A stretch of DNA of 64,000 nucleotides from Gemmatimonadetes bacterium 2013_60CM_65_52 (GTDB taxonomy: Bacteria > Gemmatimonadota > Gemmatimonadetes > Gemmatimonadales > Gemmatimonadaceae). This document shows positions 17,755 through 25,403 of the stretch, in pieces; the first letter of the stretch is position 1, and each line of letters starts with the position of its first letter. A program made the translations under genes and the position numbers. The notes below the pieces were generated by a model. It made no database searches, had not been told where the DNA came from, and saw nothing but the letters and a program-made list of their open reading frames with translations. The stretch spans positions 1 through 64,000 of the forward strand of contig NGFI01000007.1 in the NCBI GenBank assembly GCA_002215645.1, read 5' to 3'.

Positions 17755-17768
17755 CTGGAACTTTCCAG
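17755..17768. promoter_or_regulatory. Perfect 14-base palindrome between DUF4142 and sigma-factor genes
   Basis: CTGGAA-CT-TTCCAG lies in the 135-base divergent interval, 43 bases before the DUF4142 start and 79 before the sigma-factor start. The left arm contains GGAAC, the core of many ECF -35 elements, but no matching -10 is evident. It may be a regulator site for either gene. Confidence 0.3.
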
Positions 17769-17846
17769 TCCAGAGAGGGCCTGACTCGAGCACGCCGAAC
17801 CGCGCGTTTGCCGCGGCGCGAAACGCCAGCGTACATTCAGCCCCGT

Positions 17847-18485
17847 ATGAATCCACAGGCTAACCGGCCGCCGTACTCCAAATCGAGCGGCGTAATCCTC
17901 GTCCCTGGTGAGCGGAGCGCCGCGGACGACGCGACGCTGCTTCGCCGCATGGGCGATGGCGACGAGCACGCGCTCGGCACCTTTTACGACCGGTGGCACC
18001 CGTTGGTGCATGCGATAGTTCAGCGAATCGTCCGGCTCGCAGGTGATGTGGATGACGTGGTCGAGGAGGCCTTCTGGCAGGCATGGCGTCAGGCGGAGCG
18101 GTACGACGCATCGCGCGGCTCGGTACAGACCTGGCTGCTCACGATTGCGCGCAGCCGCGCGCTCGACCGCGTGCGCACGGTGCGGCGGCAGCGCGAGGAA
18201 CCTCTAGAGGGCGACGCCGAGAATGACGTCCTCCAACTCGCGTCGGACAGCGATCCGGCGGTCGACGCCGAGGCCGCAGAGCGCCGGCGCGTGGTGCTTG
18301 CGGCACTGGCCACGCTGCCATCGGAGCAGCGACAGGCTCTGGAGCTGGGGTATTACGCCGGGCTGAGCCAGTCTGAAATCGCCGAGCGCACCGCTCAGCC
18401 GCTGGGTACGGTGAAGACTCGGATGCGGCTGGGTATGCAGAAGTTGAGGGACCATTTGCAGAGCATTCGCGAGGACGGCCGATGA
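17847..18485 (+). CDS. ECF-type RNA polymerase sigma factor
   Basis: 212 residues from ATG (MNPQANRPPYSK). Region 2 covers about residues 35-105 (LLRRMGDGDEHALGTFYDRW, then DVDDVVEEAFWQAWRQAERY and SRGSVQTWLLTIARSRALD). An acidic linker follows, then region 4 (about 150-205) with LPSEQRQALELGYYAGLSQ and the helix-turn-helix SEIAERTAQPLGTVKTRMR. There is no region 1 or 3, so it belongs to the ECF class, closest in organisation to SigK. It directs polymerase to a small regulon, often for envelope or oxidative stress. The stop overlaps the anti-sigma start (ATGA), the classical paired layout, and the pair is likely autoregulated. Confidence 0.9.
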   Translation: MNPQANRPPYSKSSGVILVPGERSAADDATLLRRMGDGDEHALGTFYDRWHPLVHAIVQRIVRLAGDVDDVVEEAFWQAWRQAERYDASRGSVQTWLLTIARSRALDRVRTVRRQREEPLEGDAENDVLQLASDSDPAVDAEAAERRRVVLAALATLPSEQRQALELGYYAGLSQSEIAERTAQPLGTVKTRMRLGMQKLRDHLQSIREDGR

Positions 18486-19372
18486 CCAGTGACGCCATGA
18501 CGCACGACAGCGCGCGCGAAGCGCTCGAGGCGCTGGCCATCGACGCCCTCGACGCGTGGGAGCGGGACGCGGTCATGTCGCACGTCGAGCAGTGCCCCGC
18601 CTGCCGCGCCGAGCTGGCCGTGCTGCGCATCACGGCATCCGAGCTTGCCTATGGCGTTCGTCCCGCGCCAATGGCGTCCGCTCAGCGTGATCGCATCCGT
18701 GCTCGTCTCATGTCGCGCGCCGGTGCCGACGTCGCGGCCGCCGAGCCGACCACCGTGCCACAGTATCAGATTCTCGTGCCGCATCCGGCGCAGGTCGAAA
18801 CGAAGACCTTCGCACGAAACTGGATGACGTCCACGTCGTCGTGGATCGCGATGGCGGCGGCCATCATCGCAGTGGCAAGCGTGACGTCGCTCATCCAGGT
18901 CTCCTCGGAGCGTGATACGATTGCCGCGGCCTATCAATTGGCGACGACGGATCGCGCGACGGGCTCGACGCTCGTGGACTCCCTCAGGTCGATCATCGAC
19001 GACCGGGATCAGATGATTGCGAACCTCACCGGTCCGAAGACGGCGGTGGTCTCGCTCGCATCGAGCAACGCGCCGTCACCGAAGGGGCACATGTTCTGGG
19101 ACCAGTCGTCCAATCAATGGATCTTCGTTGGCCACAACCTTCCGCGTCCAAAGCCCGGGCGCGTCTATCAGTTGTGGCTCGTGACCGCGAGCCAGAAGAT
19201 CAGCGGCGGCGTCTTCATGCCGCAGTCCAACGGCGATGCGATGGTGAAGATGCGGTACGCGCTGCCGAACGATGCGCTCATGTCGGTGGCGGTCACCGAT
19301 GAGCCGGCGGAGGGAAGTCCGCAGCCGACGACCACGCCGTACATCGCGGGCGCCCGAACAGCGACTCGCTGA
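18482..19372 (+). CDS. RskA-like transmembrane anti-sigma factor
   Basis: 296 residues. The N-terminal cytoplasmic domain has the zinc anti-sigma motif H34-x3-C38-x2-C41 (HVEQCPAC). A single transmembrane helix follows near residues 120-142 (SWIAMAAAIIAVASVTSLI). The C-terminal periplasmic RskA domain has FWDQSSNQWIFVGHNLPRPK and the hallmark GRVYQLWLVTASQKISGG. It holds the ECF sigma factor at the membrane until a signal triggers proteolysis. The GTP- or heme-type sensor domains sometimes fused to such proteins are absent. It is translationally coupled to the sigma gene. Confidence 0.9.
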   Translation: MTSDAMTHDSAREALEALAIDALDAWERDAVMSHVEQCPACRAELAVLRITASELAYGVRPAPMASAQRDRIRARLMSRAGADVAAAEPTTVPQYQILVPHPAQVETKTFARNWMTSTSSWIAMAAAIIAVASVTSLIQVSSERDTIAAAYQLATTDRATGSTLVDSLRSIIDDRDQMIANLTGPKTAVVSLASSNAPSPKGHMFWDQSSNQWIFVGHNLPRPKPGRVYQLWLVTASQKISGGVFMPQSNGDAMVKMRYALPNDALMSVAVTDEPAEGSPQPTTTPYIAGARTATR

Positions 19373-19393
19373 GTCGGGCGCCGTTTGCGACGG

Positions 19394-19663
19394 TCAGCGC
19401 GAGCGCTTGGAGGTGGAGCGCTTACGGGTGGATTTCCGGGCTGTCGATTTCTTGGCACTCGAGCGCTTCTTCGGCACTTTGGCGCCCTTTGCGCGCGCCT
19501 CCGACAGTCCGATGGCGATTGCCTGCTTGCGGCTCGTCACCTTCGGATGACGTCCCTTGCCGCCCTTCAGCGTGCCTTTCTTCATGCGGCGGACGGCACT
19601 CTCGACTCGCTTGCCAGCGGACTTGCCGTACTTGCGACGACTCGACGATTTACGCGCGGCCAT
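19394..19663 (-). CDS. DUF6496 protein with histone H1-like basic tail
   Basis: 89 residues from ATG (MAARKSSSRRKYGKSA). The N-terminal half carries the conserved DUF6496 core: RRKYGKSAGKRVESAVRRMK, KGTLKGGKGRHPKVTSRKQ, then AIAIGLSEARAKGAKVPKK. The last 25 residues are almost only Lys, Arg, Ser, Thr and Ala (KKSTARKSTRKRST-like), resembling eukaryotic histone H1 and bacterial H1-like tails. The charge suggests nucleic-acid binding; no function is established for the family. It lies convergent to the anti-sigma gene with a 21-base gap. A longer in-frame start upstream is possible but adds a Pro-rich leader without family support. Confidence 0.75.
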   Translation of the reverse strand: MAARKSSSRRKYGKSAGKRVESAVRRMKKGTLKGGKGRHPKVTSRKQAIAIGLSEARAKGAKVPKKRSSAKKSTARKSTRKRSTSKRSR

Positions 19664-19755
19664 GGGGTCATTCACTCCGTGAGGAGAAGGGAATGTCGGC
19701 CGACCGCGCAACGATTGTTCCAATCACCTGTCAATCGGCCGAAATGGGAGCCGTG

Positions 19756-20589
19756 CTACGTCGCCGGCGCCTCGACGGGTGCAGGACGCTCCTCGATGAA
19801 GCCGCGTGGCGCACGGCGTCGCGCATACGCGAGTGACGCTTCGAGCGTCGCCATACAAAATGCTGCCCATGCGAGCCCCACGATCATTCCGCCGATGACG
19901 TCCGACGGATAGTGCACGCCGAGGTAGAGGCGTGTCAGACAGATGAGCAATACGAGCAGGATGGCGCCCGCGAGCGTGAGCATGCGCGCCCAGTGGTGCT
20001 TCTGCAGCCGCATGAGCAGATAGGCGACCGTGCCGTAGACGACGGTGGCGCTCATCGCGTGGCCGGATGGAAAAGAGGAGCTCAGGGCGGTGGTTTGCCA
20101 CGCGAACAGGCTGGGGCGCGAGCGGTGGTACACGAACTTGAGCGCGCCGTTCAACACGATATTGCCGATGGTGGACGCGAGGAGGAGGCGCGCGGAGTAC
20201 TTGTGCTCCGTGTGCCAGAGGAACAGCGCGGTCACGCCGACGATCATGACGACGACGGTTCCGGTGCCGAGGTAGGTCATCTCCACCATCAGCGCGGTGA
20301 GCTGCGGAGTCTGGTGGGCATGGAGCCATTGAAGCACGGCGACGTCGAACGCCTGCGTGCCGCCCGCGAGCACATGCTCCGCGAGCTCGGCGAATCCCAG
20401 CGTCGCGACGACGGCCACCAGCGCACCGACGACGAGAAAGACGCCGACCGTGACGTAGAAGCTCGAGATCCTGAGCCCGAGCGCGCGCAGGCCGCCGTAG
20501 ATGAGATTCCAGAAGACGTGCGCGCGGCCGCGCCGGAGAGTGCGACGTTCGTCGGACGACGTACGATGGTGAGCGGTGTGGGTCGACAT
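19756..20589 (-). CDS. PAP2-family membrane phosphatase
   Basis: 277 residues with about six transmembrane helices. All three PAP2 motifs are intact: C1 KFVYHRSRPSLF, C2 SSSFPSGHAMS with the catalytic-site histidine, and C3 TRLYLGVHYPSDVIGG with the nucleophile histidine and supporting aspartate. Such enzymes remove phosphate from phosphatidic acid, undecaprenyl pyrophosphate or related lipids at the outer face of the inner membrane. The first 22 residues are hydrophilic and Arg-rich. It is the first of three PAP2-related genes in the window and, unlike the DedA-PAP2 fusion near 44 kb, should be catalytically active. The gene is monocistronic; the tRNA-Cys lies beyond its 5' end on the other strand. 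Confidence 0.9.
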   Translation of the reverse strand: MSTHTAHHRTSSDERRTLRRGRAHVFWNLIYGGLRALGLRISSFYVTVGVFLVVGALVAVVATLGFAELAEHVLAGGTQAFDVAVLQWLHAHQTPQLTALMVEMTYLGTGTVVVMIVGVTALFLWHTEHKYSARLLLASTIGNIVLNGALKFVYHRSRPSLFAWQTTALSSSFPSGHAMSATVVYGTVAYLLMRLQKHHWARMLTLAGAILLVLLICLTRLYLGVHYPSDVIGGMIVGLAWAAFCMATLEASLAYARRRAPRGFIEERPAPVEAPAT

Positions 20590-20669
20590 CGCGCCGCCAT
20601 TCTATCAAGAGGCGCGCCGATGCGCCTGGCGGGTTGAGCCCGGGCGCCGTCCGGTTAGCTTTGAGGTCC

Positions 20670-20741
20670 GGCGCCGTGGCCAAGTGGTAAGGCGGCAGAC
20701 TGCAAATCTGCTATTCGTCGGTTCGATTCCGACCGGCGCCT
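20670..20741 (+). tRNA. tRNA-Cys (anticodon GCA)
   Basis: A 72-base cloverleaf. Acceptor arms are GGCGCCG and CGGCGCC, the D-stem is GCC/GGC with loop AAGTGGTAA, and the anticodon stem GCAGA/TCTGC holds loop CTGCAAA with anticodon GCA. The T-stem is GTCGG/CCGAC with loop TTCGATT. The discriminator base is U73, as required for cysteinyl-tRNA synthetase. The 3' CCA is not encoded and must be added. It is the only tRNA found in the window. Confidence 0.95.
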
Positions 20742-20898
20742 CTGTGGTAAGTGATTGTTCCGTGCAGGGTTCAGCTGGGCACCAAAGAGTTGCTCACAAA
20801 ACATGAGCACGGTAGCACTCGATCCAGCGATCTCGGCTGCACACGCGAGTCCGTCTCTTGCACGTCGGAGGACACAAACTCCAGCAGGAGAACCAGCA

Positions 20899-21333
20899 AT
20901 GATTGCCAGAGTTCGCATCGCCGCTGCCGCGGCGCTTGTTTTCTTCGGCGTACTGCCCGCCGCGGCGCAGGACACCTCCAGTCACAAGCCAGGCGGACTG
21001 AACAAGGTGGCTCACGACGTGAGCAACACCGTCAAGAAGGCGGGACGGGATACGAAGGCCGAAGCGAGGCGCGACGAGAGCAAGACCCACGGCGCCCTTC
21101 AGAAAGCAGGCAACGACACCAAAACGGAGATCAAGCGGACCACCGGCATGAAGGGCTCGCAGGCCGAACATCCGGGTGGTCTGAATAAGGTTGCGAGGGA
21201 CGTAAGTCACGCCTCCAAGAAGGCCGGTAGGAGCCTCAGGCACGAGAAGGACGAAGCGAAGAGCGACGTCCACGGGAAGCTGAAGGAGACCGGCAAGAGC
21301 CTGAAGGACACCACGTTGAAGGGAAAGCCCTAA
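20899..21333 (+). CDS. Exported, highly charged protein with a duplicated PGGLNKVA module
   Basis: 144 residues from ATG, preceded by AGGAG at eight bases. A signal peptide ends AAAQ (about residues 1-24). The mature chain is very polar (Lys, Asp, Glu, Thr, Ser, Gly, no Cys) and contains two copies of one unit of about 47 residues: KPGGLNKVAHDVSNTVKKAG and HPGGLNKVARDVSHASKKAG, each followed by a charged helical stretch that includes HGALQKAGNDTKTE or HGKLKETGKSLKD. The pattern recalls LEA- or apolipoprotein-like stress proteins, but I do not recognise a named family. It follows tRNA-Cys and is closed by a strong hairpin, so it is monocistronic. Confidence 0.65.
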   Translation: MIARVRIAAAAALVFFGVLPAAAQDTSSHKPGGLNKVAHDVSNTVKKAGRDTKAEARRDESKTHGALQKAGNDTKTEIKRTTGMKGSQAEHPGGLNKVARDVSHASKKAGRSLRHEKDEAKSDVHGKLKETGKSLKDTTLKGKP

Positions 21334-21673
21334 AGGCTCTCGGACGGTGTGAGAAAAAGAGCGGTCGGCGCCCTCTGGTGCCGACCGCTCGTTCGCATTC
21401 TGCGACAAATCAGGCGAATTGCCACGAAGGCGCGATGTGACCCTGGGCACACCGCCGGACGAATTGCCCCAACCGACCAAGACATGATGACCGGCTGTGT
21501 ACGGTGAACAAGCTGGCTGCGGACAGTTTGACTGTGCGAAAATGGACACCGCCGTGGCATCGTCACTGCTATTGCAGGGCTCGAAGCATTGTCGCTTTTC
21601 ACGTTCGCGGGAACATGATTGGACGGGGCATCGAGGCTCTTTTCAGTCTTCTCGCACTCTCTCCCTCAGTACC
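21334..21673. other. 340-base intergenic stretch after the repeat protein
   Basis: Apart from the hairpin at 21359-21390 I see no gene. The reading frame is open upstream of the ZU5-like lipoprotein, but its leader would be Cys/Arg/Ser-rich and without a signal peptide, so I leave it out. It probably holds the lipoprotein promoter; no convincing -35/-10 pair stands out. Confidence 0.4.
21359..21390 (+). terminator. Strong intrinsic terminator-like hairpin
   Basis: A 14-pair stem (arms GAGCGGTCGGCGCC and GGTGCCGACCGCTC with one G-T pair) and CTCT loop lies 25 bases after the repeat-protein stop. Only a weak T-run follows on the plus strand; on the minus strand the stem runs into CTTTTTCTC, so it could work in both directions. 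Confidence 0.65.
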
Positions 21674-22264
21674 ATGATCAGCTCACTTCGTCGCACCGGT
21701 CTCCTGGCTGTTGCGGTCGCGTTGATGGCGGCGTGCTCAAGCGAGCCGGCCACTTCGCCCACAACCCGGGTTGCCGCCCCAGAGGCGCCGTCGGCTGATC
21801 TCGTCGGCAGTCTTCTCAACAGCCTCCATCTCATTCCCGTTCTCCAGCGGACAACCGCGCTGGCCGCGCCCATTACCGTTACGCAAACGGTCGGCTGGGC
21901 GGGTGGAACGCTGAGCATCCCGCAGGCCGGCGTCACAGTCACGATTCCGCAGGGAGCGCTCACGACTCCGACCGTCATCACGATGACGGCCCGCGCCGGG
22001 TCTGCCATCGCGTACGATTTCGGGCCGCATGGCATCACGTTCGCCAAGCCGCTCAGCCTCAAGCAGAAACTTGCCGGAACGAACGCGAACCTGGTTACCG
22101 GACTGCTGCTGCAGCTCGGGTACTATCCCGACCCGAGCCTTCTCGGAGGGACATTCGCCCTGGTCTCGGAGCTGATCAGCGGCTCAGTGAACCTGCTGGA
22201 TTGGTCATTCACGGCGCCCGTCTCGCACTTCTCCGGCTACGTGATTGCGTGCGGCCGCGAATAG
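21674..22264 (+). CDS. ZU5-like domain lipoprotein
   Basis: 196 residues from ATG (MISSLRRTGLLAVAVA). A lipobox LMAAC gives Cys21. After a Ser/Pro/Ala linker and a hydrophobic stretch, residues about 72-130 match the ZU5 pattern: VGWAGGTLSIPQAGVTVTIP, QGALTTPTVITMTARAG and PHGITFAKPLSL. This small beta domain occurs in bacterial exported proteins and in eukaryotic scaffold proteins; it has no known catalysis. The end (LLDWSFTAPVSHFSGYVIA) fits the C-terminal strands of the same family. It is anchored in the envelope, partner unknown. A strong terminator follows, so it stands alone. Confidence 0.7.
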   Translation: MISSLRRTGLLAVAVALMAACSSEPATSPTTRVAAPEAPSADLVGSLLNSLHLIPVLQRTTALAAPITVTQTVGWAGGTLSIPQAGVTVTIPQGALTTPTVITMTARAGSAIAYDFGPHGITFAKPLSLKQKLAGTNANLVTGLLLQLGYYPDPSLLGGTFALVSELISGSVNLLDWSFTAPVSHFSGYVIACGRE

Positions 22265-22319
22265 TGATGATGTGACCTGACCCACGGGGCACGCGTCTAC
22301 AGCGCGTCGCCAGCGATAC

Positions 22320-22353
22320 AAGAGGCGCTCGTCGGCAACGACGGGCGCCTCTT
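22320..22353 (+). terminator. Intrinsic terminator of the ZU5-like lipoprotein gene
   Basis: A 15-pair stem (AAGAGGCGCTCGTCG and CGACGGGCGCCTCTT, one G-T pair) with GCAA tetraloop, 55 bases after the stop. The T-run is short. Confidence 0.7.
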
Positions 22354-22422
22354 CGTCGTCTGTATGGTACATTCGGCAGTGTAGACAGCGTTGTCCTTCC
22401 CGGCGGACAGGATCGAGCGGTC

Positions 22423-24093
22423 ATGAAGGTCAGACCCACGCAGACAGGCCTGCGGGCAATTCCATCGACCGCGCCCGCCGCGCCGTCGCCGATCGATGAC
22501 ATTCTCGAGCAGGGACAGACGCTCGAACGTCGCGGTCAACGCGCCGACGCACGGACTGTATACGAGACCGCACTCGAAGCGAGTCTCGTGACCTCGCCGC
22601 GCGAAGTCGGCCAACTGCTCCGTCGCATCTCGCGCACGTATTGGCAGGATGGAGAGTATCCATTGGCGACTGAACGGGCCCAGGCTGCTCTCGCTGTTGC
22701 GGAGCAGGCCGCAGACGAGGCAAGCCGCGGAAGTGCGATCAACATGCTCGCGGCCATTCACTGGTCGCAGGGACAACATGATGAGGCGCAGCGGTTGTAC
22801 CTCGACGCGCGCGAAAGTGCCTTACGCATCGGAGACGCGCGTCTTGCGGCGATGACCGCATCCAATCTCGGTGTCATCGCCACGGTGCGTGGCAACGACG
22901 CCGAAGCAATGCGGTACTACGAGTCAGGACTCGCCGATGCGCGAGGTGCTGGCCTCGTCGACGAGATCGTCACCGCGCTGGTCAATCTCGGTCTGTTGCA
23001 GATGCACACTCGTCACTTCGACGATGCTGACAAGTATCTCACAGAGGCGCTCGAGATCGTGACCGTCATCGGCGACCTCAGCATGTGCGTTCGCGTGGAC
23101 ATTCACATCGCGCAACTACGTGTAAAAGAGAATCGCCTCGACGAGGCGCGCGCCGCTGCCGCGAGAGCCCGCGAGCTCGCCGCCCAAACGGGCGACGACC
23201 AAACGGACGGCGACGCCGAGCGAGTTTCCGGGCAGATCGCGCGGCTCGAGGGCGACATCGCAAAAGCAGAAGAGCACTACCTCCGTGCCGAGAAGATCGC
23301 CGTGAAGCGCAAGGACCTCATCCTCCAGGGCGAGACCGCACGCGAGCTGGCCGAGATGTACCGCAGCAGCGGCCGGAACCGCGATACGCTGCACCGACTC
23401 AACCAGGCGCATCGACTCTTCCAGCAGCTCCGCGCGCGCCGCGAGCTCGCCGACGTGGACCGTCGCACCGCGCAACTGGAAGAAGAATTCCTCGATGTGG
23501 TCCGGCGATGGGGTGACTCCATCGAATCGAAGGACCTCTACACGCAGGGCCATTGTGTCCGTGTGGCCGATCTCGCCTGCGCACTATGGGCGCGCGTCGC
23601 CGCAGGCGATGACGCGTCGTTGTTCTGGTTCCGGATCGGCGCGCTGCTGCACGACGTCGGCAAGCTGGTGGTGCCCGCGGACGTGCTCAACAAGCAGGGA
23701 AAACTGTCGAGCGACGAATGGTCGCTCATCCGCCGCCACCCCACAGCCGGCGTGGAGCTTCTGGCCGACATCGAATTTCCGTGGGACGTCCGGCCGATCG
23801 TCGAGAGCCACCACGAGCGGTGGGACGGACACGGATACCCGAACGGCATCGGCGGCGAGGAGATTCCGATCACCGCGCGCGTCTTGTGCATCGCAGATGT
23901 CTACGATGCTCTGACGTCGCAGCGGAGCTACAAGCAGGCATTCTCCCATGACGATGCGATGGAGATCATGCGCGGGGACGTCGGTGCAGCGTTCGATCCC
24001 GCACTCTTCCATTCGTTCGAGGAGATCGTGCGCCGCGGCACGTGGCGCGACACGCCGGCGCGAGGAATCCGCGCGTTCGGACACGGCATGTGA
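22423..24093 (+). CDS. TPR-repeat HD-GYP phosphodiesterase (c-di-GMP)
   Basis: 556 residues. The N-terminal half (about 25-345) is a run of TPR helices, for example LEQGQTLERRGQRADARTVY, AINMLAAIHWSQGQHDEAQR and TASNLGVIATVRGNDAEAMR. The C-terminal half (about 360-545) is a complete HD-GYP domain: GHCVRVADLACAL, LLHDVGK (His410-Asp411), and the signature HHERWDGHGYP at residues 466-476. These enzymes hydrolyse cyclic di-GMP (some cGAMP), and all the metal ligands I can check are there. No receiver domain is fused; the TPR part probably recruits partners. Its stop overlaps the GTG start of the following kinase-like protein (GTGA), so both are made together and likely act together. Confidence 0.9.
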   Translation: MKVRPTQTGLRAIPSTAPAAPSPIDDILEQGQTLERRGQRADARTVYETALEASLVTSPREVGQLLRRISRTYWQDGEYPLATERAQAALAVAEQAADEASRGSAINMLAAIHWSQGQHDEAQRLYLDARESALRIGDARLAAMTASNLGVIATVRGNDAEAMRYYESGLADARGAGLVDEIVTALVNLGLLQMHTRHFDDADKYLTEALEIVTVIGDLSMCVRVDIHIAQLRVKENRLDEARAAAARARELAAQTGDDQTDGDAERVSGQIARLEGDIAKAEEHYLRAEKIAVKRKDLILQGETARELAEMYRSSGRNRDTLHRLNQAHRLFQQLRARRELADVDRRTAQLEEEFLDVVRRWGDSIESKDLYTQGHCVRVADLACALWARVAAGDDASLFWFRIGALLHDVGKLVVPADVLNKQGKLSSDEWSLIRRHPTAGVELLADIEFPWDVRPIVESHHERWDGHGYPNGIGGEEIPITARVLCIADVYDALTSQRSYKQAFSHDDAMEIMRGDVGAAFDPALFHSFEEIVRRGTWRDTPARGIRAFGHGM

Positions 24094-25142
24094 CACGCTG
24101 GAGCCAGAGTCTTCCGCTTCGCGCCGCGCTCGCGACAGCCGCAGGCGCCTTCGGCTCTGGCGCTGTGGTGTTCGGTCTGTTGCAGATCGGGTCGTTCGAT
24201 CAGGCGCTGGCGCAGTATCGGCTCGGTGTGGCGTTGACGCTCACGGCGCTGGGCGCAACGCTCGCGGCCGCGTGGTGGGCACAACGCCAAGCGCGCATTC
24301 TTCGGGACGCTGTTCACGTCGCGTCAAAGGCGCTGGCGGGGCGAGCACTCACCACAGAACGTGAAATGCGATCCACCGAAACCGAGGTTGTCGCGGATGC
24401 AGTGCGCGCGCTGGTTGAACGCGCCGAGCGCAGCACGCGCGAGCTCTCGCAGCGGCAGGCCTTCGCGGCGGTAGGCGATTTCGCTACCGAGTTGGCGCGG
24501 GAGCTCGCGCCATCCGTGGGGAACGCACGGTCGTCACTCAGAGCACTCGAGAACAACCTGCACCTCGACTCACCGCTGCGGCCCTCGCTGGCACGCGCGC
24601 TCCGCGAGCTGCATCGTCTTCACAATACGCTTCAGGACACGCTGCGCCTGGCGCGCAGCGGACGACTCGCGTCGCAACGCATCGATGTCTGGCTTCCGCT
24701 CAGAACGGCGATGAAGACCGCTGCGGCCGAAGGCTCGGCGCGCGGAATCTGGATCGAGGCCCCACCACCTGGGGGTGCTCCCATCTGGGTGCACGGCGAT
24801 CAGGATGCGCTGGAGCAACTCTTCCTGAATCTGCTCCTCAACGCCGTTCAGGCGACGGAAGCAAGTGGGCACGTTCGGGTCGAAGTGCGCACCGATGCCG
24901 AGGTGAGCGTTACCGTGAAGGATACGGGATGTGGCATTCCCGATGGCGCGCTCGACCGCGTCTTCGAGCCGTTCTATACCACGAAAGCCGAGCGCGCCGG
25001 CCTCGGCCTCGCGATTGCCTGGCGAACGGCGGCGGCGCACGGAGGACGGATGGCGATCGAAAGCGCACTTGGCCGTGGGACGACGGTGCTGGTGTCGTTG
25101 CCCGCCGCTGATGCACGGACCTCCTACACGCTCGAGGCCTAA
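24090..25142 (+). CDS. Histidine-kinase-like protein lacking the phosphoacceptor histidine
   Basis: 350 residues from a GTG that overlaps the HD-GYP stop; a longer frame exists, but the overlap and the N-terminal RWSQSLPLR lead into TM1 support this start. Two transmembrane helices (about 10-35 and 45-65) are followed by a linker and a HisKA-like helix reading AAVGDFATELARELAPSV. The usual 'AHE.RNPL' is ARELAPSV, so the phosphoacceptor position (residue 137) is Arg. The HATPase domain is intact: N box EQLFLNLLLNAVQAT, G1 DTGCGIPDG, F box FEPFYTTK, G2 AGLGLAIA. It may bind ATP but should not autophosphorylate on the normal histidine. It may be an allosteric partner of the HD-GYP protein or of another kinase. 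Confidence 0.8.
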   Translation: MTRWSQSLPLRAALATAAGAFGSGAVVFGLLQIGSFDQALAQYRLGVALTLTALGATLAAAWWAQRQARILRDAVHVASKALAGRALTTEREMRSTETEVVADAVRALVERAERSTRELSQRQAFAAVGDFATELARELAPSVGNARSSLRALENNLHLDSPLRPSLARALRELHRLHNTLQDTLRLARSGRLASQRIDVWLPLRTAMKTAAAEGSARGIWIEAPPPGGAPIWVHGDQDALEQLFLNLLLNAVQATEASGHVRVEVRTDAEVSVTVKDTGCGIPDGALDRVFEPFYTTKAERAGLGLAIAWRTAAAHGGRMAIESALGRGTTVLVSLPAADARTSYTLEA

Positions 25143-25312
25143 ACGGGCTCCGGACGGGTGTATACAGCGGGGCCGCCGCTGCCGCAGTCGGCAGTGATTC
25201 ATGCAGCATGCGAGACCAAATCGTGCGCACAAAAATGTTTGCCGATTGAGGTCTGAGCTGTAAGTACAACGACTGCAACAATTTACAGCAATAGCGCTCA
25301 GAAGGGCGTCCG

Positions 25313-25328
25313 TGGCATTCCAGGTGCG
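25313..25328 (+). promoter_or_regulatory. Candidate sigma-54 (-24/-12) promoter for the pilin gene
   Basis: TGGCATTCCAGGTGCG has GG and GC elements separated by exactly ten bases, close to the TGGCAC-N5-TTGC pattern (GTGC in place of TTGC). It lies about 75 bases before the pilin ATG. Pilin genes of several Proteobacteria use sigma-54. Spacing is seen; the role is inference. Confidence 0.35.
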
Positions 25329-25403
25329 TTAGACGGCAGCCCCACCTCCTTGGCGCACGACCGTGCCGGGGCCTTGGTACCTCCTCCAATTTGGATGGCA
25401 CTC

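Noticed and set aside
25179-25194. CTGCCG-CAGT-CGGCAG hairpin as terminator of the kinase gene
   Set aside because: Only six pairs and no T-run; too weak to list as a separate terminator.
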